Below are positions 13,931 to 19,871 of a stretch of DNA of 22,091 nt, piece after piece. This DNA comes from a virus. A program made the translations under genes and the position numbers. The notes beneath the pieces were generated by a model, which did no database searches, was not told the DNA's origin, and worked only from the letters and a program-made list of their open reading frames with translations. The DNA is taken from positions 1-22,091 of the IMG/VR virus record IMGVR_UViG_3300042446_002409, one strand, 5' to 3'. Each line of letters starts with the position of its first letter. The first letter of the stretch is position 1.

Positions 13931-14088
13931 ACCATTCATCCACACCCGCTCTACTCAGCCTCCCGCTCACCATCCTCACCCGTGAAAGCACCATTCTTCA
14001 CGAACGCGCTTTGCCCGATGGCAAAGGTGATGGAGCCAGCCCTTACACCAAAGTTTATCCGGAACCAACGCCTGCTGCACAGCCGTAA
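13927..14088 (+). CDS. Small ORF coupled to clamp-like gene, 53 aa
   Basis: ATGA overlap with the clamp-like stop; TAA at 14086-14088. It begins MNHSSTPALLSLPLTILTRE and ends in a Pro/Ala-rich tail. No family recognised. The 4-base overlap and the terminator-like hairpin shortly after its stop favour translation. Confidence 0.55.
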   Translation: MNHSSTPALLSLPLTILTRESTILHERALPDGKGDGASPYTKVYPEPTPAAQP

Positions 14089-14122
14089 GCTGAGCAGACA
14101 TTACTGACTAACTATAACCAGT

Positions 14123-14150
14123 CGGCACGGAAGCAATTCCGTGCCGTTTC
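14123..14150 (+). terminator. Intrinsic terminator-like hairpin
   Basis: CGGCACGGAA (14123-14132), GCAA loop, TTCCGTGCCG (14137-14146), then TTTCTGTTTATTT. A good stem and stable tetraloop, with an interrupted T tract, so some readthrough into the DUF3150 operon is likely. Confidence 0.7.
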
Positions 14151-14183
14151 TGTTTATTTCTGCAACCGCTAAAAATCTTCATT

Positions 14184-14990
14184 ATGCACGCACTACTCAT
14201 TCGACTCCGTATTTCAACGATCACCACCAGCCGCAAGGACAAGTATCTCACCGAGTCCACCATCGCCGCCAACAATGCCGCCGCCGATGCCGGACGCTGG
14301 ACAAATACCCTATGGCCTGCAGAAGCTCTCCGCCCGATCAAAGCAGCGGAAGCAGCTCTCCGCGCTCACACTTATCTGAAAACCGCGCCGTTCTCTGACG
14401 TCGGCGATCGTATCTTGCCGTCGGTAAAGTTTTTCGACTTCATGGAAACCTACCGTGAACTTGAAGCCGAGCGCATCAAGAAATGCGAGGAGTTCATCAT
14501 GAACTACGATCGCTGGGTGAACAAAGCTCTCCACATGCGCGGCTCGCTGTTCAATATGGACGACTACCCGACAGCAGTGGAAGCCAGTCGCTCGTTCTCC
14601 GCAAAGATGGACACCAAGCCGGTGCCTGAATCCTCACACTTCCCTAGCGATATCTCCGCTCTGGATGAAATCAAAGCCAGCCTCAATGAGCAAATCGAGG
14701 AGGGCATCAACAATGCCAAGCGCGATATCTCCATGCGCATCATCAAGCCGCTAGAAGCTTTCTTGGAGAAAGCCAGTTCTGACATTGGCACCATCAGCGT
14801 GACCACCGTGAAAAGTATCACCGAGATCGCCGACATCATCGCTGACCTAGATTTCGATGGCAGCTACACCGCCACCATCACCGCTCTCCGCGCACTGAAT
14901 CTGGACGCCGCAGAACTCCGCACCGACGAATGGGCTCTCAACCAAGCCAAGCGCAGCGTCGATGATATCCTCACAAAATTTCTCCCCTAA
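14184..14990 (+). CDS. DUF3150-like protein
   Basis: 268 aa. The series of features matches what I recall of DUF3150: an early DAGRWTNTLWP (near 'DaGryNk.L'), SDVGDRILPSVKFFDFM (near 'D.G.R.LP...y..f'), a helical stretch of Arg/Glu, DDYPTAVE (near 'dYP') and PVPESSHF, followed by a helical C-terminal half. DUF3150 genes are found in phages and plasmids next to CobS-like AAA+ and CobT/VWA genes, exactly the neighbours here (34 bp to the MoxR gene). Function is not known; partner or substrate adaptor of the ATPase is a fair guess from linkage. The start has CATTATG context. Confidence 0.75.
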   Translation: MHALLIRLRISTITTSRKDKYLTESTIAANNAAADAGRWTNTLWPAEALRPIKAAEAALRAHTYLKTAPFSDVGDRILPSVKFFDFMETYRELEAERIKKCEEFIMNYDRWVNKALHMRGSLFNMDDYPTAVEASRSFSAKMDTKPVPESSHFPSDISALDEIKASLNEQIEEGINNAKRDISMRIIKPLEAFLEKASSDIGTISVTTVKSITEIADIIADLDFDGSYTATITALRALNLDAAELRTDEWALNQAKRSVDDILTKFLP

Positions 14991-15024
14991 GCATCCACAC
15001 TGATCACTGATCACTTCAACTACC

Positions 15025-16023
15025 ATGTCACCATCCACACTTAGCAACACTCTCACCACCGCCTTTGGCAACAACATCAAGATTCTGATCAAAGGTGCTC
15101 CGGGCATCGGCAAATCAGAAATCGTAGAAGCCGCGGCGAAAGCCAACGGCATGCCAGTGGTGCTCATGCACCCTGCCGTCTCTGACCCGTGCGATTTCAA
15201 AGGGCTGCCAGCCCTCACTCCTACCGGCGCGGAATTCCTGCCCTATGGCAACCTCCGCGACCTCATCAACGCTACAGTGCCTACCGTCTGCTTCATCGAT
15301 GACATTGGGCAAGCCGCCCCCGCCGTGCAAGCCGCCGTCATGCAGCTCATCCAAGCGCGTCGCATCGATGGCGTGGCAATCTCTGACCATGTTCTCTTTG
15401 TGGGTGCTACCAATGACAGCACTCACATGGCTGGCGTCCAGTCACTACTGGAGCCGGTAAAGTCACGCTGGCATTCGATTGTCGAACTCACAGCGGATCT
15501 CACCGACTGGGTGGACTGGGCTTCGAAAAATAAAATCGCGCCTATCATCATCGCTTTCTGCCGATTCCGCGGCATCAAAGCACTCCATGATTTCACTCCT
15601 ACCCGAGAAATAAAAAACTCCCCATCACCGCGCACCGTCGCCGCCGCCTCTAAGCTCTACCTCTCGGGGCTCACTTCTACGGAAGTGATCGCCGGAGCCA
15701 CGGGCGATGGCTGGGCGGCTGAATTCTCCGCCTACGAAAAAATCTGGCGGCAGATGCCAGACCCAGATGACTGCATCAAGAACCCTACCACCGCCACCGT
15801 CCCACCATCGCATGACGTCGCCACTTGCTACGCCATCAGCGTCGCCATCAGCCTACGCCTCAATCAAGGCAACATGGCTGGCGGCCTTGCCTACCTGACG
15901 CGACTGGACAACGAGTATTCCGTCCTCGCCATCGCCGATGCGCGCCGCCGCGATAACGACATCACCAACACCAAAGCCTTTGTGGATTGGGCAGTTAAAT
16001 ACGGACACCTTTTAGCACGATGA
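15025..16023 (+). CDS. MoxR/CobS-type AAA+ ATPase
   Basis: 332 aa. Walker A GAPGIGKS at 24-31, Walker B VCFIDDI with D92-D93 (a DD in place of the common DE), sensor 1 FVGATND with N130, and an arginine-finger region EPVKSRWH. The MoxR character also shows in CDFKGLPAL (near 'd..G.p') just before Walker B. MoxR ATPases act as chaperone-like remodelling motors with VWA partners; phage CobS/CobT-like pairs have no proven cobalamin role. The stop overlaps the SymE-like start as ATGA, and two genes downstream is a VWA protein, so a functional complex is likely. The long C-terminal part (150-332) is helical, as in the family lid and extra domain. Confidence 0.88.
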   Translation: MSPSTLSNTLTTAFGNNIKILIKGAPGIGKSEIVEAAAKANGMPVVLMHPAVSDPCDFKGLPALTPTGAEFLPYGNLRDLINATVPTVCFIDDIGQAAPAVQAAVMQLIQARRIDGVAISDHVLFVGATNDSTHMAGVQSLLEPVKSRWHSIVELTADLTDWVDWASKNKIAPIIIAFCRFRGIKALHDFTPTREIKNSPSPRTVAAASKLYLSGLTSTEVIAGATGDGWAAEFSAYEKIWRQMPDPDDCIKNPTTATVPPSHDVATCYAISVAISLRLNQGNMAGGLAYLTRLDNEYSVLAIADARRRDNDITNTKAFVDWAVKYGHLLAR

Positions 16024-16178
16024 AAAACAGAAAATCCACCGTCGTCCAGGACGTGAACCGCGCTCCATTTCTTCGCCTCCGTGGGAAATGGCTCGCCGCG
16101 GCGGGATTCCCCACCGGAACCCAAACCACCGTCACCGTCACTCCTAACGGAATCTTGATAACACCCGTATTACCATGA
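16020..16178 (+). CDS. SymE-like mini-protein between AAA+ and VWA genes, 52 aa
   Basis: ATGA overlaps at both ends (16020-16023 and 16175-16178), so it is tightly coupled to both neighbours. The core APFLRLRGKWLAAAGF followed by TTVTVTPNGILIT matches the SymE-like pattern ('p.L.L+G.WL..aGF..G..v.V.v..g.l.i'), an AbrB/SpoVT-type swapped-hairpin fold. E. coli SymE is an SOS-induced nucleic-acid-compacting toxin; many homologs in mobile elements are uncharacterised. Here it is shorter, about half the length of E. coli SymE, and consists of the fold alone. It could be a toxin, a DNA-binding adaptor or an operon regulator. Real by overlap and motif; function open. Confidence 0.72.
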   Translation: MKNRKSTVVQDVNRAPFLRLRGKWLAAAGFPTGTQTTVTVTPNGILITPVLP

Positions 16179-17293
16179 CCATCAATGACCGTATCTCTAA
16201 GGCGAGGATCTCCATGATTCTCGATATGCCTTTCTTCGGAGCCCTTGCTTTCAAGCTCGGCACCGTGATCGATAATTCGATCCCCACCGCCTGCACCGAT
16301 GGCAAGGTAATCCGCTTCAATGAAGAATATGTAGCGTCCCTCTCCAATCCAGAACTCACTGGACTACTGGTAGAGGAAATAGGGCATTGCGCGTTCGGGC
16401 ATATTTGGCGCATGGAAAACCGCGATCATGAACGCTGGAACGTGGCGTGTGATCAAGTGCTTTGGCGCATGATCGCCCAGCTCGGCGAGAAAAGTAGTCT
16501 ATGCAAACTCTCTGCCGACTGCCCAATCAATCCGCGATTCGATGGGCTTTCCGCAGAAGAAATTTACCATTTATTGCCAAAACAAAAAGACTCACCGCGC
16601 CCCACTCCATCACGCGGCGAAATGGCTCCCGCTTCGGCAGATCCAGAGCAAGCAGAGGAACTCAAAACCGACTGGGAAACCGCCGTGCAAGGCATCGCCA
16701 CCGCCGAGCGCATGAAAGGCAAAGGGCAAATGCCCGCTTGGATGGAAGAACTCGTCCATGCGTCCATGACTCCCAAAATCCCCTGGACGGATACGCTCCG
16801 CGACTTCGCTCGCATCGCCGCCAAGGACGATTACTCCATATCGCGCCCTAACCGTCGCTACCTGCACTCCGGATTCATCCTGCCGTCACTTTACTCTGAA
16901 AAATTAGGAACCATCGTCGTCGCCATCGACACCAGCGGCAGCATCAACATGGACATCCTCCAAGAGATGCTTGCCGAGCTCCAGTCCATCCTCGATAGCA
17001 GCCGTCCCCAGTCCATCACTTTGATCGATTGCGACAGCCGCATCAATCAAACCAGAGAATTCACACCGGGCGATAATCTCGCAGAATTCAGAGTGAAAGG
17101 CGGAGGCGGCACAAACTTCCGTCCTGTTTTCGAGCATGTCGCCGAAAAACAAATTGACCCCGCTTGCCTCATTTACCTCACCGATCTCGACGGCTCATTT
17201 CCAAAAGAAGAGCCGCCCTATCCCTCGCTCTGGATCAACTATGGGCACCCAAGACAAGTCGCCCCTTTCGGACAAACCATCAATGTCGCGTAA
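16175..17293 (+). CDS. VWA-domain protein with degenerate zincin-like N-terminus (DUF2201-like)
   Basis: 372 aa. The N-terminal domain has LLVEEIGHCAFGHIWRM (H71, H76), like the 'HEllH...gH..R' motif of DUF2201 putative metallopeptidases, but with Glu where the first His should be. The C-terminal VWA domain carries a complete MIDAS: IDTSGSIN (D252, S254, S256), GGGGTNF (T313) and YLTDLDG (D337). An acidic and proline-rich linker lies near 135-175. VWA/MoxR pairs act together, the VWA protein usually selecting the substrate. The start overlaps the SymE-like stop. The missing His suggests the peptidase part is inactive or uses other ligands. Confidence 0.85.
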   Translation: MTINDRISKARISMILDMPFFGALAFKLGTVIDNSIPTACTDGKVIRFNEEYVASLSNPELTGLLVEEIGHCAFGHIWRMENRDHERWNVACDQVLWRMIAQLGEKSSLCKLSADCPINPRFDGLSAEEIYHLLPKQKDSPRPTPSRGEMAPASADPEQAEELKTDWETAVQGIATAERMKGKGQMPAWMEELVHASMTPKIPWTDTLRDFARIAAKDDYSISRPNRRYLHSGFILPSLYSEKLGTIVVAIDTSGSINMDILQEMLAELQSILDSSRPQSITLIDCDSRINQTREFTPGDNLAEFRVKGGGGTNFRPVFEHVAEKQIDPACLIYLTDLDGSFPKEEPPYPSLWINYGHPRQVAPFGQTINVA

Positions 17294-17346
17294 CAAAAAA
17301 CGCACTCAAAAGATGACACGATAACATAATTAACCTTTTAATAAAA

Positions 17347-17571
17347 ATGAAACGTATCGACATCATCACTAACAAAAATCACTACATCGCCGTTTATCGT
17401 CACCCCGCCATCATTTGCTGGAAGCCGATCAAACTCCCTTTCTGGTCACTGATTTTTCCCTCACCGTTACGTAACGGTATCGCCCATCGAATCGCTATGA
17501 AAAAATGCCCCCCTAACTGCATTTTCCAATACCTCACAACTTCTCTCACCACCGGACTCCTACGCCAATGA
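17347..17571 (+). CDS. Hypothetical protein containing a palindromic element, 74 aa
   Basis: No family recognised. It begins MKRIDIITNKNHYIAVYRHP and becomes hydrophobic and aromatic in the middle. Palindrome copy 11 (17463-17478) lies inside the frame, so either the element is tolerated in coding sequence or the true gene starts after it at the ATG at 17497 (24 aa). The stop overlaps the next ATG as ATGA, in favour of translation to this end. The 53-bp gap after the VWA gene is AT-rich. Confidence 0.4.
   Translation: MKRIDIITNKNHYIAVYRHPAIICWKPIKLPFWSLIFPSPLRNGIAHRIAMKKCPPNCIFQYLTTSLTTGLLRQ
17463..17478. promoter_or_regulatory. Palindromic element copy 11
   Basis: Perfect ACCGTTACGTAACGGT, with TCACC on the left flank only. 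It lies 89 bases upstream of the 111-aa gene start, within a possible 74-aa frame. It is the rightmost copy and helps mark the extent of the element. Confidence 0.85.
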
Positions 17572-17903
17572 ACTTTGCAGAATCAGCACTGAAAGGCTAC
17601 CTCCAGGAGTTAGCCAGAACCCGCCAAACTCATGAACGTATGACTTCGTTAGAAACTCGCGTTTCAAGAGTGCGTCTTGCCAGCCTCATCACTGCTCGCA
17701 TGATCGAGCTGAACGGTGCATGGAATCCATTCGAGGACATTCGCCTCACATGGGCTTTTGAGTTTGGCAGATTTTCAGAAGAAGGGGGATCATTAAAATG
17801 CGAAAATGAGGATGCGATACTTTACCTTATCACCGGAGATACTCACCCAGCTAGTCACTCCCAGGGCCGCGGATGGGCCGTTAATGCGACGCGAGATTCG
17901 TAA
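17568..17903 (+). CDS. Hypothetical protein, 111 aa
   Basis: No family recognised. The N-terminal half is helical and basic (GYLQELARTRQTHERM), followed by a mixed segment with WNPFEDIRLTWAFEF and a short polar tail. ATGA overlap with the preceding frame suggests coupled translation. It is the last plus-strand gene before the host-type FGE genes; the element right boundary should lie between its stop and 17990. Confidence 0.6.
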   Translation: MNFAESALKGYLQELARTRQTHERMTSLETRVSRVRLASLITARMIELNGAWNPFEDIRLTWAFEFGRFSEEGGSLKCENEDAILYLITGDTHPASHSQGRGWAVNATRDS

Positions 17904-17919
17904 TTTTTTAAGAAAAGTC

Positions 17920-17996
17920 CACAAACCCAGCGGAATAGCATGTTTTCGTGAATTTTCATACAGAATGTAGAATGTAGAATGTTAATTATCTTATTT
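17920..17996. repeat. Shared 3' flank of FGE gene 1 (repeat with 19808-19871)
   Basis: About 65-75 bp similar to the sequence after FGE gene 2: ACCCAGCGGAATA, CATGTTTTC, GAATTTTCAT, then the stop-proximal TTATTTTTC, with a few substitutions. This copy has a three-fold 7-bp repeat (GAATGTA type) that the other has once. It could be residual gene duplication or the initiation and hairpin sequences of a diversity-generating system. Confidence 0.75.
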
Positions 17997-19544
17997 TTCG
18001 GATGGAACTAGGGCGGGACGGAAGCCGAGGATGATGACCCGGTAGTCTTGGCCGCGCCTGTCCCGGTTGGCCGCGCGGCAGCCATCGGCGCCGTGATTCA
18101 GCGAGCCGCCGCGAAGCACGCGGCGGACGCCCGATGAATGCCCTAATGGATCAGTGCCGCCCGGCAGCTCATTGCCATACCAGTCCAAACACCACTCCGA
18201 CACGTTCCCATGCATATCGTGCAGTCCCCAGGCATTCTGCTTCTTTGTTCCTACGGGGTAGGTCTTAATTCCGCTGTTTTCATCATACCATGCTACTTCA
18301 TCGATCGAACCGCCTGAAAATGGACCCTTTTCTCCTGCACGACACGCATACTCCCACTGTGCTTCGGTTGGTAAGCATACTTTCCAGCCAGCAGGAATCT
18401 CTCCGCTCCCATTCACCTTCTTGATGAACTCCTGAGCGTCAAACCAGCTAATGTTCTCCACAGGCAGGTTATCTCCTTTGAAAGTGCTAGGGTTACTCCC
18501 CATCACTGCGCTCCATTGCGCCTGAGTTACCTCTGTCTTTGCCATCCAGAAGGCTTTACTTAGGGTTACGCTTACCTCATTTTCGTCGTCAGAACGACCG
18601 TCTTCCGTCGACGGACTTCCCATCGTGAAAGATCCCGCCGGACAAAAGGCAAAGGGCATGACCCACTTTCCAGCCAACGGTATATCCAACGTGGCTCCTA
18701 CTCGCCCGGCGCCAATTTTGTGGTATAGTTTGGCCTTTGCTTGAGCAGCTTGTTGCTCAGCCTTGAGTTTTGCTTGAGCAGCTTGTTGCTCAGCCTTGAG
18801 CTTTGCTTCAGCAGCTTGTTGCTCAGCCTTGAGCTTTGCTTCAGCAGCTTGTTGCTCAGCCTTGAGCTTTGCTTTAGCGGCTTGTTGCTCAGCCTTGGCC
18901 TTGGCCTCTACAAATTGTTTGTGTTTGTTTTTAGCTCTCAACCCAATAATTAAAGTTATAATCACTGTCAATGCCGCGATAGTAACATTGATGTAGCTAA
19001 GCAATTGATTCTGATCTTGTTTAGCTCTAAAGCTAATGACTGAAGTCACACACACTATCAATGCCGCGATAGCAACAATGATATAGATAAACATCTCTAT
19101 ATCGGCGCACTTCTTGCAAGTATTATCAGTGATTATTAAATCAGTTTGGGGAACACGACAATTGCATTTTTTGCACTCTACGACACGCGCTGCGATTTCA
19201 GACTTTAGTTTTCTGGCCTTATCTCTCGACATTTTTGCCTCCGCTTGCTGTTGTAGCCATTTCTCTGTACTTTTCCTTTCTCTGTATTCTGCTTCTTGGG
19301 GCTTGTAAGGTAAGCCGTCCACCCATGATACACCAGAGGTACAATGTTGGCATTTATCGCATATTCCCGGCAGCGCCCCGCCGCACCAAGGACATTGCCT
19401 GTTCTTAGGAATTTTTTGCTGTTGATTCTGTGCGTTGATCATTCTTTGCCGCTGCAGCATTGCTGCAACAGCGGCTTGATCTTGAAAATCATTTGGATCG
19501 TAAGACATATAAGGATTGTAATTCAAAGATGATCGATGTCGCAA
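17991..19544 (-). CDS. Membrane-anchored zinc-ribbon/FGE-sulfatase-fold protein 1, with variable region
   Basis: 517 aa from the ATG at 19544; an ATG at 19508 (MSYDPNDF) is an equally good start. Order: Gln-rich N-terminus; zinc-ribbon cysteines C51/C54 and C62/C65/C68; a second set C124/C127/C129 and C143/C146; two transmembrane helices (about 150-172 and 181-203); five copies of an 11-residue coiled-coil repeat (AEQQAAEAKLK); then an FGE-sulfatase/formylglycine-type lectin domain from about 280, with MPFAFCPAGSFTMGSP, LPTEAQWEYACRAG and HGNVSEWCLDW. The C-terminal RVLRGGSLNHGADGC block and the following 25 codons form the likely variable region. The catalytic cysteine pair of true FGE is not complete, suggesting a binding protein rather than an enzyme. 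Confidence 0.85.
   Translation of the reverse strand: MRHRSSLNYNPYMSYDPNDFQDQAAVAAMLQRQRMINAQNQQQKIPKNRQCPWCGGALPGICDKCQHCTSGVSWVDGLPYKPQEAEYRERKSTEKWLQQQAEAKMSRDKARKLKSEIAARVVECKKCNCRVPQTDLIITDNTCKKCADIEMFIYIIVAIAALIVCVTSVISFRAKQDQNQLLSYINVTIAALTVIITLIIGLRAKNKHKQFVEAKAKAEQQAAKAKLKAEQQAAEAKLKAEQQAAEAKLKAEQQAAQAKLKAEQQAAQAKAKLYHKIGAGRVGATLDIPLAGKWVMPFAFCPAGSFTMGSPSTEDGRSDDENEVSVTLSKAFWMAKTEVTQAQWSAVMGSNPSTFKGDNLPVENISWFDAQEFIKKVNGSGEIPAGWKVCLPTEAQWEYACRAGEKGPFSGGSIDEVAWYDENSGIKTYPVGTKKQNAWGLHDMHGNVSEWCLDWYGNELPGGTDPLGHSSGVRRVLRGGSLNHGADGCRAANRDRRGQDYRVIILGFRPALVPSEK
18024..18120 (-). other. Candidate DGR variable region of FGE gene 1
   Basis: Compared with gene 2, flanking codons (RGGS, CRAA, GFRPALVPSEK) are conserved, while the codons between differ almost only at positions 1 and 2 and mostly end in C: CAC/CGC, GGC/AAC, GGC/AGC, AAC/TAC, GAC/CTC, CGC/AAC, GAC/GGC, TAC/GGC, GTC/GAC, ATC/TAC, ATC/TCC. 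That is what adenine mutagenesis of AAC template codons leaves. Confidence 0.7.
18736..18900 (-). repeat. 33-bp tandem repeat, five copies, in FGE gene 1
   Basis: TTGTTGCTCAG recurs at 18750, 18783, 18816, 18849 and 18882, exactly 33 bp apart. It encodes the 11-residue coiled-coil unit. Near-identity between copies indicates recent slippage or unequal exchange; copy number may vary between strains. Confidence 0.9.
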
Positions 19545-19547
19545 TTA

Positions 19548-19742
19548 CTAACAGACACTTTTTGCACTAGGCTGCAATGCAGAGTCATGAATCACATAGA
19601 CGTCCAGTCCACCCATCTTGATGTTTTCTCTGGATTTCGTGACAACAAAAATCTGCCTGGTGACATCAACCGGTTTCTTAGAACAGGCTGGTATGATTGA
19701 TAAAAAGACAAGTGCAAGGAGGCAAGATTGAATAAGTTTCAT
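19548..19742 (-). CDS. Small putative lipoprotein, possibly truncated, 64 aa
   Basis: A lipoprotein signal is clear: MKLIQSCLLALVFLSIIPAC with the lipobox Cys at residue 20, followed by SKKP. The rest (DVTRQIFVVTKSRENIKMGG, then LDVYVIHD) resembles the start of longer verrucomicrobial envelope proteins I recall with 'QIFVVTKgrENiKlG', which continue well beyond this point. Here it stops after SALQPSAKSVC, four bases before FGE gene 1. It may be a real short lipoprotein or the stub of a longer gene cut when the paralogs recombined. Confidence 0.6.
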   Translation of the reverse strand: MKLIQSCLLALVFLSIIPACSKKPVDVTRQIFVVTKSRENIKMGGLDVYVIHDSALQPSAKSVC

Positions 19743-19807
19743 GTTCGTTTTTGTTTAGATCTTCTTGATAGCATCAGCAGTGATTAACTGGACAGGAGGA
19801 CGGGTTT

Positions 19808-19871
19808 TTTACAACCCAGCGGAATAACATGTTTTCATGAATTTTCATGTAGAATAGTAATTGTCTTATTT
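19808..19871. repeat. Shared 3' flank of FGE gene 2
   Basis: Matches 17920-17996 over most of its length. In the coding direction it contains CATGAAAATTCATG, a perfect 7+7 inverted repeat within ACATG...CATGT, and then GGGTT...AACCC (complement of 19799-19818), a weak terminator-like hairpin. Confidence 0.7.
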
